A stretch of DNA of 34,824 bases from an uncultured Candidatus Pelagibacter sp. Lineage in GTDB: Bacteria > Pseudomonadota > Alphaproteobacteria > Pelagibacterales > Pelagibacteraceae. Positions 1 through 10,825 of the stretch are shown one piece after another. A program made the position numbers and the translations under genes. The stretch lies in NCBI GenBank assembly GCA_905612375.1, contig CAJQRS010000016.1, positions 1 to 34,824 on the forward strand, in the 5' to 3' direction. The notes under the pieces are model-generated. The model saw nothing but the letters and a program-made list of their open reading frames with translations. It made no database searches and was not told the origin of the DNA. Numbering within the stretch: the stretch's first letter is position 1; each line of letters begins with the position of its first letter.

Positions 1-497
1 TGTTCTTTTATTTTTTTTAATTCTTTAACTTTATCCAATACTTCAGGTATAAACTTTTGCCCACCAAACCCGGGATTTACACTCATAATTAAAACTACAT
101 CAATTTCATTCAACAAATCAGCTATCAAATCAATTTTTGTTTTAGGATTTAATGAAACCCCTACTTTTTTATTTAAGCTTCTGATGTGTTGAATAGAGCT
201 TTTCAAATCTTTTGTAGCTTCTGGATGTATTGTAATAATGTCTGCTCCAGCATCAGCATAATCTTGAATATACTTATGAACAGGAGATATCATCAAATGA
301 ACATCGAATGGTAATTTTGTATACTGTCTTAAAGCTTTAATAATTGGAGGTCCCATAGTTAAATTTGGAACAAAATGACCATCCATTACATCTACATGAA
401 TCATGTCAGCACCACCGTCTTCTAATCTTCTAATCTCATTTCCTAGTTGACTAAAATCAGCAGATAAAATGGAAGGTGAGATTTGTATTTTTTTCAT
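1..497 (-). CDS. rpe: Ribulose-phosphate 3-epimerase, truncated by the left window edge
   Basis: My translation of the minus strand starts [50 protein letters not shown] and contains [15 protein letters not shown], both diagnostic of Rpe. It is not in the ORF track because it runs off the window. Confidence 0.96.
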   Translation of the reverse strand, partial: MKKIQISPSILSADFSQLGNEIRRLEDGGADMIHVDVMDGHFVPNLTMGPPIIKALRQYTKLPFDVHLMISPVHKYIQDYADAGADIITIHPEATKDLKSSIQHIRSLNKKVGVSLNPKTKIDLIADLLNEIDVVLIMSVNPGFGGQKFIPEVLDKVKELKKIKE

Positions 498-542
498 TGA
501 TTACTTCATCAGTAGTATCAATTTATTTTTAATTTGAATTAA

Positions 543-887
543 TTATTTACCAAAAATACGATAAATTTCTGTAGCTATTTCACTTTCTAAAGGAAAAGAT
601 AACATTCCCATGACAGAATATCCTAATAGGTAGGGCATAAGGTAAAATCTGATCATATAAAAAAACCAAGCCACATAAAGTGGAACAAGAGGATCTATAA
701 TGAAAGAGGGCGTGATGGGTTTAAATAAACTGATTAACGGGTTTGTTAACTTTACAAATGCTTTCATAAAAAAAAACTCTGAGTTCTCTCTTTGAAAAAT
801 ATTCATCGCAACTCGTCCAATAAGAGTCCACATAACAACACCTAAAATATAATCAATTATGAGAATAGAAGGATGCATTTCTGGCAT
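543..887 (-). CDS. Small YggT-like integral membrane protein (tentative)
   Basis: 114 aa, hydrophobic; the LTNPLISLFKPITPSFIIDPLVPLYVAWF block resembles the YggT pattern (T-P-ll-P-R-P-iDlsP). Confidence 0.5.
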   Translation of the reverse strand: MPEMHPSILIIDYILGVVMWTLIGRVAMNIFQRENSEFFFMKAFVKLTNPLISLFKPITPSFIIDPLVPLYVAWFFYMIRFYLMPYLLGYSVMGMLSFPLESEIATEIYRIFGK

Positions 888-960
888 AAGTATAAAAAGG
901 AATTTTGTTTTTTAACTTAACTAAGGGGCGAAATGAATCGCCCCTCAATATAAAATTTAA

Positions 961-2775
961 TTAGTGTTGTTTTCCAAGAATTGTTTTACCACTTGGAATA
1001 CGAAGCTCATCAATCATATCTTGAGTAGCTTGGTTTGGTGCCTTAGTCGCTAAACTAACAACCACCATTGAAACTAAACTCACTAATGCTCCGACGATAC
1101 CGAATGTAAGTTGAGTAATACCCCAGAATCCAGCTCCACCAGTACGTACCCAAATTAGATACCAAGTACCAGCTGCCAATCCTAGAAGCATTCCTGCAAC
1201 AGCACCAGGACCATTCGCTCTTTTCCACCATACACCTAATACAAGTGGGAAGAACAATCCTGACATCGCAAAGTCAAAAGCCCAGATTACTGAACCTAAT
1301 ATACCTTGGATACCCATTGCGGCAATAGTTGCTCCAGCAAAACCAATTAATACAAGTAACACCCTTGCAACAATCAATCTTTTCGCAGCTTCTGCTTTTG
1401 GATCAATGATCTTGTAATACAAGTCATGAGACAAAGCATTTGCAATTGCTAAAACTAAACCATCAGCAGTAGACATGGCAGCAGCCATACCTCCAGCAGC
1501 AACCAGACCTGAGATTACATAAGGTAATCCAGCAATTTCTGGTGTAGCTAACACAACGGCTTTACCACCCATGAAAAACTCATTTAATTCAAGAGTTCCA
1601 TTTCCGTTAAAGTCGCTAACAAACATTAAGTTAGCTTGGTTCCAGTTTTGATACCAATCTATCGCTTGAACGTCAGCTATTGATTTACCAATAATCCCTG
1701 TTGAAAGTGTCGGATCAATCAGTGATAGTTTTGATAATGTCGCTAACATCGGTGCAGTTGAGTATAAAATAAAGATGAAAAGTAGCGACCATGCTACTGA
1801 TCTTCTAGCTGATTTTACACTTGGAGTAGTAAAGTATCTCATCATAACGTGAGGCAAAGAAGCTGTTCCTGCCATCATACAAATTGCTAGAGAAATGAAT
1901 CCCCAGTTTGTTCCATTAACTGATGAGTGTGCTTTAGTTATTCCAGCTAAACCTTTTGGTACTGTAGCTAAGTCGGCAGCAGAGTTTTTCACAAAACCAA
2001 ACTGACTTTCTAGTTCAGCAATTCTAGCTACCTCATCTCCCAACATCAAATGTGGAAAGAATCCGGCACCCATTTTACTACTGATCCAGAATACAGGAAG
2101 TAAGTAAGCAATAATTAAAACTATGTATTGCGCAACTTGCGTCCATGTAACTGCTCTCATTCCACCAAGCATAGAACAAAGTAATATACTTGCTAATCCA
2201 ACATACACAGCAATTTTAAAAGGAATATCTAAAGCTACCGAAGCGATAGTTCCTGTTGCATTGATTTGCGCAGTCACATATGTGAATGAAGCTACTGTTA
2301 ATACTAGTACTGCAGAAAGTCTTGCTGCGTTACCACCATACCTTGTACCGACAAAATCTGGAACCGTGTAACAGCCAAATTTTCTCAAGTAAGGTGCTAA
2401 CAAAGTAGATACAAGTATATATCCGCCTGTCCAACCAACTAGCAGTGCCATATATCCATAGCCCTTAAAGTAGATACCACCTGCCATTGCAACGAATGAT
2501 GCACCAGACATCCAGTCTGCTGCAGTAGCCATTCCGTTAAACACAGTAGGTACCTGTCTTCCTGCAACGTAGTACGCATCCATTTGAAGTGTACGTGATA
2601 ACCAACCGATTATTGCGTAGATAGCAATAGTGAATACAACAAAAGAAATTCCAATTGCTTTTGCAGTCATTCCCATTTGTTCAGCAATCGCCATTAATAT
2701 TATGAATCCTATAAAACCACCTGTATAGATTCCATAAACCTTTGGTAGATTGTCTATAAATTTACCTTTTATCAT
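961..2775 (-). CDS. Sodium:solute symporter family protein (VC_2705/ActP-like large subunit, probably acetate or another monocarboxylate)
   Basis: 604 aa, multi-TM SSS family; motifs MDAYYVAGRQVPTVFNGMATAADWMSGASF and GGMRAVTWTQVAQYIVL; adjacent to a DUF4212 small subunit. Confidence 0.9.
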   Translation of the reverse strand: MIKGKFIDNLPKVYGIYTGGFIGFIILMAIAEQMGMTAKAIGISFVVFTIAIYAIIGWLSRTLQMDAYYVAGRQVPTVFNGMATAADWMSGASFVAMAGGIYFKGYGYMALLVGWTGGYILVSTLLAPYLRKFGCYTVPDFVGTRYGGNAARLSAVLVLTVASFTYVTAQINATGTIASVALDIPFKIAVYVGLASILLCSMLGGMRAVTWTQVAQYIVLIIAYLLPVFWISSKMGAGFFPHLMLGDEVARIAELESQFGFVKNSAADLATVPKGLAGITKAHSSVNGTNWGFISLAICMMAGTASLPHVMMRYFTTPSVKSARRSVAWSLLFIFILYSTAPMLATLSKLSLIDPTLSTGIIGKSIADVQAIDWYQNWNQANLMFVSDFNGNGTLELNEFFMGGKAVVLATPEIAGLPYVISGLVAAGGMAAAMSTADGLVLAIANALSHDLYYKIIDPKAEAAKRLIVARVLLVLIGFAGATIAAMGIQGILGSVIWAFDFAMSGLFFPLVLGVWWKRANGPGAVAGMLLGLAAGTWYLIWVRTGGAGFWGITQLTFGIVGALVSLVSMVVVSLATKAPNQATQDMIDELRIPSGKTILGKQH

Positions 2776-3038
2776 TAGCTATCCTCTCTTTCAGTGAAAC
2801 CAAACTCTTCATCTATTTTCTCTTGTCTACCCGCAAACCAGAAATTCAAAATTACAAATGCTAATAATGAACCCTGACATGTCATATAATATGACAGTGG
2901 ATAACCAAAAGGTCTAAAGCTAGATGCTTCCATTTCAGTTCCGAAAAAAAAGATGCCAATTGAGAATACAAACCAGATTGCTAAAGTTATAAACAATAGC
3001 CCTCTAGTTTTTTCCCAGTGTTTTGCTTTATTTGACAT
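2775..3038 (-). CDS. DUF4212 domain-containing protein, putative small subunit of the sodium/substrate symporter
   Basis: 87 aa, two TM segments; motifs KHWEKTRGLL..LAIWFVFSIGIFFFG and GYPLSYYMTCQGSLLAFVILNFWFAGRQEKIDEEFGFTE; directly upstream of and abutting the symporter. Confidence 0.9.
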   Translation of the reverse strand: MSNKAKHWEKTRGLLFITLAIWFVFSIGIFFFGTEMEASSFRPFGYPLSYYMTCQGSLLAFVILNFWFAGRQEKIDEEFGFTEREDS

Positions 3039-3158
3039 TTTACTCTCCCTATATAGTTAAGAGAGAAACATTACCTATAATGAGATAGATTGAAAGCCTT
3101 TAAATAGCTCGAATTAGGGCCATTTTTATAATATAAAGCGCCCAAAAAGAAGGTAAAC

Positions 3159-3782
3159 TTGCTTAAATATAAACTTAAAATAAAAGACATAAAACTAGAA
3201 GATATTAGAGTCTATCTATTTGCTTTGTTTAAGGGAGTACTTCCAAAGAAAAAAATTAAGAATATTGAAGATCTTACATCATTTGTTCAAAAACAATCAG
3301 CTTGGGTATCGCAGGTTACTTTATATAATTATTTAAAAACAAGAATGGGGACAAAGTGGGTACTGCATTTTGATGATGAAATATTTTTAGCATCTATTAA
3401 TGAAGCTAAATGGAACATTTATTCTATAGCACTTCAGGATCTTACTTTTTATAGCCTATCATATTTAAAAGTGTTTTGTAACTATCAAGACATGGATAAA
3501 TCCAACAAAATTTATGATGAAATTTTAATTAAAGAAACTGAAAATGGGATGCCAAAAAAAATTATTTTACAAGCAAAAAAAAAATTTACAGAACGATTAG
3601 AAAAGATAGATTGGAGTACATACTATAAATCTTGGCCATTTAATGAAAGTGCTCTGACTTTATATAAGTGGGCACCAGTGGCTGAAGAATTAAAAATTTT
3701 AGATAGAAAAATCGTATTAAATTCTATGATATTAAAATGGGAAAATATCGAAAAAGAATTTAAAGAATTAATTAAGATTTAA
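3159..3782 (+). CDS. Conserved hypothetical protein (207 aa)
   Basis: Long ORF from a TTG start with an AGAAGG upstream; no family recognised. Its stop codon overlaps the convergent acs stop. Confidence 0.7.
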   Translation: MLKYKLKIKDIKLEDIRVYLFALFKGVLPKKKIKNIEDLTSFVQKQSAWVSQVTLYNYLKTRMGTKWVLHFDDEIFLASINEAKWNIYSIALQDLTFYSLSYLKVFCNYQDMDKSNKIYDEILIKETENGMPKKIILQAKKKFTERLEKIDWSTYYKSWPFNESALTLYKWAPVAEELKILDRKIVLNSMILKWENIEKEFKELIKI

Positions 3783-5827
3783 ATATTTTTTCTATTGTCA
3801 ACTAAGCTTTGAACAACACTTGGGTCAGCTAAAGTGGATGTGTCACCCAATTGATTATGTTCATTGGCGGCAATTTTTCTTAAAATTCTTCTCATAATTT
3901 TTCCAGATCTAGTTTTAGGTAGTCCAGGTGAAAAATGTATAATGTCTGGTGTAGCAAGGGGTCCAATTTGTTTCCTAACCCAAAGTTTAAGATCTCTTTC
4001 AAGATCTAAATCTGATCTTTCCCCAACATTTAGAGTTACATAGCAATATAGACCGTTACCCTTAATATCATGTGGGTATCCAACTACAGCAGCTTCAGCA
4101 ACTTTTGGATGAGCAACAAAAGCACTTTCTATTTCAGCAGTTCCTAAATTGTGACCAGAGACAATAATTACATCATCTACACGACCAGTTATCCAGTAGT
4201 AGCCATCTTTATCTCTTCTAGCCCCATCGCCTGTAAAGTATTTTCCATCGAACTGAGAAAAATAAGTATCAATAAATCTTTGATGATCACCATAAACAGT
4301 TCTCATTTGTCCAGGCCAAGATTGAGAAATACATAGTTTACCTTCACCAACTCCTTTAATTTCTTTTCCATTTTTATCAACTATAGAAGGTTTAATCCCA
4401 TAAAAAGGTTTACTTGCAGAACCAGGTTTTAAATTCATAGCTCCTGTCTGAGGGCTAATTAAAATTCCACCTGTTTCAGTTTGCCACCATGTATCAACTA
4501 TTGGACATTTGGAGTTACCAACTGTTTTATAATACCACATCCAAGCCTCAGGATTAATAGGCTCTCCAACAGTTCCTAATAATTTTAAGGATTTTCTTGA
4601 AGTTTTCTTAACAGGTTTATCACCCTCTCTCATTAATGCTCTAATAGCAGTGGGTGCTGTATAAAAAATATTAACTTTGTATTTATCAATAATTTGCCAC
4701 CATCTTGAACTGTCAGGGTAGGTTGGAATTCCCTCAAACATTATTGTTGTTGCACCATTAGCAAGTGGTCCATAAATAATATAACTATGGCCCGTTACCC
4801 AACCAATATCAGCGGTACACCAATAAATATCTTTTGGTTTATAGTTAAAAATATATTGATGTGTCATGGATGCATAAACCATATATCCACCTGTTGTATG
4901 CAAAACTCCTTTTGGTTTTCCAGTAGAGCCAGATGTGTAGAGAATAAATAAAGGGTCTTCCGCATTCATTTCTTCAGGTTCACATTTATTTGGTACATCT
5001 TTAATCAAATCATTGTACCAAACATCTCTTCCTTTAACCCAACTAACTTTATTTCCAGTTCGTTTTACAACGATACATTTTTTAACATCTGGACATTTTT
5101 TTAATGCTTCATCAGTGATTGCTTTTAGAGGAATAGTTTTTCCACCTCTAACTCCCTCATCTGCAGTAATGATGTACTGTGACTCACAGTCATTAACCCT
5201 TCCAGAAATAGAACCTGCTGAAAATCCCCCAAAAATAATAGAGTGAACTGCACCAATTCTAGCACAAGCCAGCATTGTTACCGCCAGTTCTGGGATCATA
5301 GTTAAATAAATCGTAACTCGATCACCTTTTTTAATTCCCAGTTTTTTTAAACCATTTGCAGCTTTAGAAACCTCAGTATGCAATTGTTTGTATGAAATCT
5401 TTTTAGTATCTTTTGGACTATCACCCACCCAAATAATTGCCGTTTTATCTTTTTTATCTTTAAGGTGACGGTCAATACAATTGGCAGAAGCATTTAATGT
5501 TCCGTCTTCATACCATTTAATTTTAACTTCTTTTTTACTGTATTTTACATCTTTAATTTTTTTGTATGGCTTAATCCAAGATATTCTTTTTCCTTCTTTT
5601 TTCCAAAAGTCATTATTATTTTTAATCGAGTCTGAGTATTTTTTTTGATATTTTGATTTATTTACTAGAGCACTTTTCACCCACTCAGGTTTAGTTTTAA
5701 AAACTAATTCTTTATCTTCAATTTTTTTTAAAACTTTTTTTTTGATAGGTTTAATCTTTTTTTTAACCTTAGTCTTTTTAGGAATTTTTTTTTTTACTTT
5801 TGTTTTAACTTTATTTTTTTTTGGCAT
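3779..5827 (-). CDS. acs: Acetate--CoA ligase (acetyl-CoA synthetase) with a Lys-rich N-terminal extension
   Basis: 682 aa; [77 protein letters not shown] and [18 protein letters not shown] are canonical Acs motifs. Confidence 0.97.
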   Translation of the reverse strand: MPKKNKVKTKVKKKIPKKTKVKKKIKPIKKKVLKKIEDKELVFKTKPEWVKSALVNKSKYQKKYSDSIKNNNDFWKKEGKRISWIKPYKKIKDVKYSKKEVKIKWYEDGTLNASANCIDRHLKDKKDKTAIIWVGDSPKDTKKISYKQLHTEVSKAANGLKKLGIKKGDRVTIYLTMIPELAVTMLACARIGAVHSIIFGGFSAGSISGRVNDCESQYIITADEGVRGGKTIPLKAITDEALKKCPDVKKCIVVKRTGNKVSWVKGRDVWYNDLIKDVPNKCEPEEMNAEDPLFILYTSGSTGKPKGVLHTTGGYMVYASMTHQYIFNYKPKDIYWCTADIGWVTGHSYIIYGPLANGATTIMFEGIPTYPDSSRWWQIIDKYKVNIFYTAPTAIRALMREGDKPVKKTSRKSLKLLGTVGEPINPEAWMWYYKTVGNSKCPIVDTWWQTETGGILISPQTGAMNLKPGSASKPFYGIKPSIVDKNGKEIKGVGEGKLCISQSWPGQMRTVYGDHQRFIDTYFSQFDGKYFTGDGARRDKDGYYWITGRVDDVIIVSGHNLGTAEIESAFVAHPKVAEAAVVGYPHDIKGNGLYCYVTLNVGERSDLDLERDLKLWVRKQIGPLATPDIIHFSPGLPKTRSGKIMRRILRKIAANEHNQLGDTSTLADPSVVQSLVDNRKNI

Positions 5828-5835
5828 AAAATTTT

Positions 5836-6255
5836 TTAAACAATACTCATCTTATTTAAAATTTTCCAGCTTTTAGAATCGATTGGCATGACAGACAATC
5901 TGCTTTGCTTAACAAGTGATAAATGCCCAAGAGCCTTGGTTTTCTTTACTTCTTCAAGGGTAACACTTTTCTTTAGTTTTTCTTTAAATTTTACTTGAAC
6001 AGCTACAAACCTTCCACCTTTGTCAGTTTTATCTAAAAATGCCTCTTTAATTATCTCAACTATTCCAACAATTTCTTTGCCAATATTAGAATGATAAAAA
6101 AAACAAAGATCTCCTTTCTTCATACTTTTTAAATTTTTGGCTGCTTGATAATTTCTCACACCATCCCAAGGAGCACCTTTGGCGCCAGCTTTTTTTTGCT
6201 GATCAATAGACCAGACATTAGGTTCAGATTTCATTAACCAGTAGGATTTTGTCAT
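5836..6255 (-). CDS. EVE domain-containing protein
   Basis: [18 protein letters not shown]...[39 protein letters not shown] is characteristic of EVE/thymocyte nuclear protein 1-like proteins. Confidence 0.93.
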   Translation of the reverse strand: MTKSYWLMKSEPNVWSIDQQKKAGAKGAPWDGVRNYQAAKNLKSMKKGDLCFFYHSNIGKEIVGIVEIIKEAFLDKTDKGGRFVAVQVKFKEKLKKSVTLEEVKKTKALGHLSLVKQSRLSVMPIDSKSWKILNKMSIV

Positions 6256-6349
6256 ATTTTTTAGAATAAATTTTTCTCCAATGCTTATTATTTTCTCTTA
6301 ATTAATAACCAGTATTGCATAAGTGGTAATAACTATTTATATTAATTTT

Positions 6350-6898
6350 ATGCGAGAAGCCACATACTCATACGTAAAAAATTTATTTAATATCGAGCAG
6401 ATTAAAGAAATTAACATTAATATTAAAATAAATCTTAATGTTAACGCAGAAGATGCACCTGCGATAAGTGCTAAAAAAACCTCAGATGTAAAATTTCTTA
6501 AGCTTGGTACAATACAAAGACATATATTTCCATTTATTGACTATTGTCAAACAGCAAATATATCTAGTTTTGGATTTGATTTACATCAATTAACTTCTCA
6601 AAAAATTTTAAATTATAATTCTTATGAACCAGGAAGTGAATATACCTGGCATATAGATGCGACTCCAAAATCTCCTATAAAAGATATAAAACTAACCTGT
6701 CTATTAAATCTCTCAGAGGAAAAATACGAAGGAGGAGAATTAATTTTATTTAAGGGAGAAGAGGTTTTATGTAAAGAGTTTAATGAACCAGGTAGTGCAG
6801 TAGTATTTCCTTCTTTTACAAATCATAAAGTAAATAAATTAATTTCAGGAACTAGAAGCACTTTAGCACTATGGATGTCAGGACCAAAGTTTAGGTAA
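6350..6898 (+). CDS. 2OG-Fe(II) oxygenase family protein (PKHD-type hydroxylase-like)
   Basis: HxD motif in YTWHIDATP plus a distal H and R in VVFPSFTNHKVNKLISGTRSTLALWM. The ORF track starts at 6323; the internal ATG at 6350 (MREATYSYV) looks like a better start. Confidence 0.87.
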   Translation: MREATYSYVKNLFNIEQIKEININIKINLNVNAEDAPAISAKKTSDVKFLKLGTIQRHIFPFIDYCQTANISSFGFDLHQLTSQKILNYNSYEPGSEYTWHIDATPKSPIKDIKLTCLLNLSEEKYEGGELILFKGEEVLCKEFNEPGSAVVFPSFTNHKVNKLISGTRSTLALWMSGPKFR

Positions 6899-6980
6899 CA
6901 TTTATTGAAACTTAATTTAGTATTAGTTTTTAGATTAATTGATCAAATATCATGTACAAACTTTATTAACGAGTACTGAA

Positions 6981-8054
6981 TTATAATCTGACTCCAGCAC
7001 CCTTTAAAAAAGCAGCATCTTCATCTAAAGGCCACCTAGGTTTTGCTGGATGATCTAGCTCACTAAATTGACTTAATTTAAATTTTTCTAATCCAACCAT
7101 TGCAATCATTGCAGCATTATCCCCACAAAGATTAATTGGAGGAAAGATTGCTTCAAAGTTTTCTTCCTCACAAAGGTTAGTTAATACCTCTCTAATTCTT
7201 TTATTTGCAGCAACACCACCCGCAACTACAAATTTATTTTTATTTGTTTGATTTATTTTTTTAAATTCTTCAAAAGCAATTTTACTTTTCTTATATAGTA
7301 TTTCTTCAATAGTCCTTTGAAAAGATGCTGCTAAATCATATTTTTCTTGATCAGTTTTAATTTGCTTTGAAATTTTTAAAACAGCAGTTTTTAATCCTGC
7401 AAAAGATAAATTGCATCCACCTCTATGAAAAATTGGCTTAGGTAATTCATATTTTTTTGGATTACCTTTTTTTGCATATATTTCTATCTGGGGTCCTCCA
7501 GGAAATTCTATACCTAATAATTTAGCTGTTTTATCAAAAGCTTCACCCACAGCATCATCAATAGTTGTTCCTAATCTTTTATAATTCCCCAAACCTTTAA
7601 CACTTAAAAATTGAGTGTGTCCTCCTGAAATTAAAAGTAATAGGTAGGGGTAATTTAATTCAGAATTTAGCTTAGGACTTAATGCGTGACCCTCTAAATG
7701 ATTAACAGCAATGAAAGGTTTGTTAAGTGAAGAAGCCATAGCTTTTCCAAAACTTAAACCAACTGATAAACAAACTATAAGACCAGGACCAGCCGTCGAT
7801 GCTATGGCATCTATCTCTTCCATTTTTACTCCACTGTCATCAATAGCTTTTTTTGTGATTGAATCTATTTTTTCTATATGTGATCTTGCAGCAAGTTCAG
7901 GAACAACTCCCCCAAATTCTTTATGAACATCAACCTGGCTCGAAACAATACTTGATAAAATTGTTGGGATGCCTTGCTCATTTTCAGTTATGATAGAAGC
8001 AGCTGTTTCATCACAGCTTGATTCAATTCCTAGTATTATGGGCTTTTTATTCAT
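6981..8054 (-). CDS. tsaD: tRNA N6-adenosine threonylcarbamoyltransferase TsaD
   Basis: MNKKPIILGIESSCDETAASI, VVPELAARSHIEKI, AVNHLEGHALSP, LLLISGGHTQF, DDAVGEAFDKTAKLLG and VAGGVAANKRIRE. Confidence 0.98.
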   Translation of the reverse strand: MNKKPIILGIESSCDETAASIITENEQGIPTILSSIVSSQVDVHKEFGGVVPELAARSHIEKIDSITKKAIDDSGVKMEEIDAIASTAGPGLIVCLSVGLSFGKAMASSLNKPFIAVNHLEGHALSPKLNSELNYPYLLLLISGGHTQFLSVKGLGNYKRLGTTIDDAVGEAFDKTAKLLGIEFPGGPQIEIYAKKGNPKKYELPKPIFHRGGCNLSFAGLKTAVLKISKQIKTDQEKYDLAASFQRTIEEILYKKSKIAFEEFKKINQTNKNKFVVAGGVAANKRIREVLTNLCEEENFEAIFPPINLCGDNAAMIAMVGLEKFKLSQFSELDHPAKPRWPLDEDAAFLKGAGVRL

Positions 8055-8113
8055 TAAATTAGTTTTTATTAATAATACAATCTCAATATAAGTATGAAGT
8101 ATAAAGCAAATAA

Positions 8114-9037
8114 ATGAAAAATAAAAAAATTATTATAGGCTCAAGAGGAAGTAAATTAGCCCTGATCTACGCTGAAAAAGCTAGGGAAAAAATTCTAACC
8201 TATGCAAAAGATTTTGGAATTGAAGAGGTAACCATTAAAAAAATTGTAACTAAGGGTGATCAGGTAAAAGATAAAAGATTATCAGAAGTAGGTGGTAAGG
8301 GACTTTTTTCCAAGACTATAGAAGATGAATTACTAGATAATAAAATAGATATAGCTGTTCATGCATTAAAAGATATGCCTTCTGAGGAAACTAAAGGATT
8401 GTTAACAAATTGTTTTTTAGAAAGAAATGACCCAAGGGAAATTTTAATCAGCAAAGATAATAAACATTTAAAGGATTTGGCCTCAAACGCAATTGTTGGA
8501 ACCTCTTCATTTAGAAGGGAGTTTCAAATAAAACAAATAAGAAAAGATCTTGAGTGTAAATTAATACGAGGAAATGTTGATACAAGGATAAAAAAACTTA
8601 ATGAGAATTTATATGATGCAATCATTTTATCTTATGCGGGAATTAATTCTTTAGGTTTAAATCAAAATATATCTCAAACCTTTTCTACTACTGAAATAAT
8701 TCCTTGTGCAGGACAGGGTGTTATTGCTTTGCAATGTAGAAATAACGATGAAGAGTTAATTCAATTATTAAAAAAAATTAATCACCAACAAACATACAGT
8801 TCCATAAAAGCAGAAAGAAATGTTTTAAAAGTTTTGGAGGGAGACTGCGAAACAGCAGTAGGAGTATTTGCTGATATTAATGGTGATAAAATTAATCTTG
8901 AAGCTGAGCTTTTTTCGCTGGATGGTAGTAAAAGGTTCCATCTAAAATTATCTGAAAATATAGATAAAGCTGATGAATTAGGAATAGAGATGGGAAAAAC
9001 TCTCAAAAAGATATCTAATAATTCTTATAAAAAATAA
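8114..9037 (+). CDS. hemC: Hydroxymethylbilane synthase
   Basis: IIGSRGSKLALIYAEKA, KGLFSKTIEDELLDNKIDIAVHALKDMPSE, GTSSFRREFQIKQIR, RGNVDTRIKKL and CAGQGVIALQCR. Confidence 0.98.
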   Translation: MKNKKIIIGSRGSKLALIYAEKAREKILTYAKDFGIEEVTIKKIVTKGDQVKDKRLSEVGGKGLFSKTIEDELLDNKIDIAVHALKDMPSEETKGLLTNCFLERNDPREILISKDNKHLKDLASNAIVGTSSFRREFQIKQIRKDLECKLIRGNVDTRIKKLNENLYDAIILSYAGINSLGLNQNISQTFSTTEIIPCAGQGVIALQCRNNDEELIQLLKKINHQQTYSSIKAERNVLKVLEGDCETAVGVFADINGDKINLEAELFSLDGSKRFHLKLSENIDKADELGIEMGKTLKKISNNSYKK

Positions 9038-9038
9038 T

Positions 9039-9737
9039 ATGCATATCTTGTTTACAAGACCACTAGAAGATTGTCATGAAATGATATTAAAATTTCAATT
9101 ACTTGGTCATGAAGTTTCTCATCTACCTTTAATTAATATTGAGGGTTTAAAATATGAGCCTTTAAATTATTCTGATTTTAGAGGGATTATTTTTACAAGT
9201 GCTAATGCTGTTAAATTTTTAGATATAAAAAATATTGATAAAAAGATAGCATGTTTTTGTGTGGGAAGTGCCACTGAAAAGAAAGCCAGAAGCATTGGCT
9301 TTCAAAATGTTTTTGCTGCCGATGGGAATGTAAATAATTTAAAAGAATTAATTTTACTAAATTTTAACTCTTCTGAAGGAAAGCTCCTTTATATTAGTGG
9401 AGAGGTCATCTCTAGTAATTTAGATCAGTATCTAATTTCAAATGGTTATACTCTAAAAAGAGTAATTAATTATAGAGCCAACCCAATTGAAAAATATGAT
9501 GAAGACTTTATTGAGAAATTAAAACTAAAAATGCCAGAAATTACTTACATTTACTCACAAAATAGTGCCATTAACTTTTTAAAAATAATTAAAAACTATC
9601 AGCTAGAAACCCTGTGGATGAATACTAATTTAATGTGCATTGGTGAAAAAACCTCTTCAATTCTTAATGAAATTAAGTGGAAAAAAATTTTTCTTTTTAA
9701 CCCTGGAGAAGAAGAATTTTTGCTATATAAAATTTAA
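9039..9737 (+). CDS. hemD: Uroporphyrinogen-III synthase (divergent)
   Basis: Directly downstream of hemC; MHILFTRPLEDCHEMILKFQLLGHEVSHLPLI, IIFTSANAVKFL and CVGSATEKKARSIGFQNV match the HemD pattern. Confidence 0.9.
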   Translation: MHILFTRPLEDCHEMILKFQLLGHEVSHLPLINIEGLKYEPLNYSDFRGIIFTSANAVKFLDIKNIDKKIACFCVGSATEKKARSIGFQNVFAADGNVNNLKELILLNFNSSEGKLLYISGEVISSNLDQYLISNGYTLKRVINYRANPIEKYDEDFIEKLKLKMPEITYIYSQNSAINFLKIIKNYQLETLWMNTNLMCIGEKTSSILNEIKWKKIFLFNPGEEEFLLYKI

Positions 9738-9739
9738 TC

Positions 9740-10825
9740 ATGGATATATTTAGTAATTTTAGCGACCTGTTTATCTCTGTTTGGTCTAATGGAATTCGTG
9801 GAGTTGATATTTTTCAAATACTTATTGGTATTGGAATATTTTTTATTTTCTTAGTTTTTAGAGGAATAATAAGTAAAGTTATTATTAAAAGATTAGAAGC
9901 CATCGCAAAGAGAACTACAAATAAATTAGACGATACTTTCGTTCATGCAATGGTAGGACCTGCTAGATTTTTACCAATCGTTTTGGGATTTTTTATTGCA
10001 AGTTACTATATGTCTTTTGGTGAAGATGCTAGAGCTGTAGTTGATACAATTAACAGAACACTGATCACTATTTTAATTTTCTGGTTAATCCATCAAATTG
10101 TTGAACCAATTTCTTATATCTTAAGTGGATTGGATAAAATGTTAACTCGTGAGTTAATTGGATGGATTATTAAATCTTTAAAAATTTTAATTTTTATTTT
10201 AGGTTTAGCTGCTGTTCTTGAACTTTGGGGAATAAAGATAGGACCAATTATTGCTGGACTTGGTTTATTTGGTGTTGCAGTTGCGTTGGGTGCGCAAGAT
10301 TTATTTAAAAATTTAATTTCAGGAATTTTAGTATTAGTAGAAAAAAGATTTAAGATTGGAGACTGGATTTTAGTAGAAGGTATCATTGAGGGTATTGTTG
10401 AGAAAATTGGCTTTAGATCAACTGTCTTAAGAAAGTTTGACAAGTCTTTAGCAATAATTCCTAATTTTCAGTTTGCAGAGAATGCAGTTATAAATATTAG
10501 TGAAACTACTAATTGGAGAATAGATTGGGCGATAACTCTTCAATATGACACTACAGTTGATCAACTAAAAAAAATAAGAAATGAAATTGAAGACCATATT
10601 ATGAAAAGTGATGATTTTGATAAAGCTGTAGGGATTGCGGTGCGAGTTGAAAAGTTCTCAGATAGTTCTATTGATATGAGGGTTAGATGTTTTACTGACT
10701 CTAATAGCTTTGCCACATGGTTGGAAGTTAAGGAAAAACTTGCAATTGAAATAAAACAAATTGTAGAAGGAAATAGTGCAGCTTTTGCTTTTCCAAGTCA
10801 GTCAATTTATATTGAAAAGAAATGA
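9740..10825 (+). CDS. Mechanosensitive ion channel family protein (MscS-like)
   Basis: MscS core: GLGLFGVAVALGAQDLFKNLISGILVLVEKRFKIGDWILVEGIIEGIVEKIGFRSTVLRKFDKSLAIIPN. Confidence 0.95.
   Translation: MDIFSNFSDLFISVWSNGIRGVDIFQILIGIGIFFIFLVFRGIISKVIIKRLEAIAKRTTNKLDDTFVHAMVGPARFLPIVLGFFIASYYMSFGEDARAVVDTINRTLITILIFWLIHQIVEPISYILSGLDKMLTRELIGWIIKSLKILIFILGLAAVLELWGIKIGPIIAGLGLFGVAVALGAQDLFKNLISGILVLVEKRFKIGDWILVEGIIEGIVEKIGFRSTVLRKFDKSLAIIPNFQFAENAVINISETTNWRIDWAITLQYDTTVDQLKKIRNEIEDHIMKSDDFDKAVGIAVRVEKFSDSSIDMRVRCFTDSNSFATWLEVKEKLAIEIKQIVEGNSAAFAFPSQSIYIEKK

Noticed and set aside
2123-2371. Antisense ORF inside the symporter gene (82 aa)
   Set aside because: Fully contained opposite a strongly supported SSS-family CDS; no recognisable protein features.
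4151-5246. Antisense ORFs 4151..4336 and 5013..5246 opposite acs
   Set aside because: Shadow ORFs opposite conserved Acs motifs; no family resemblance.
7711-7926. Antisense ORF opposite tsaD
   Set aside because: Shadow ORF within a highly conserved gene.
8782-9006. Antisense ORF opposite hemC
   Set aside because: Shadow ORF; contained in a well-supported CDS.
10114-10443. Antisense ORF (109 aa) opposite the MscS-like gene
   Set aside because: Long but fully opposite the conserved MscS core; composition is that of a reverse-complement artefact.
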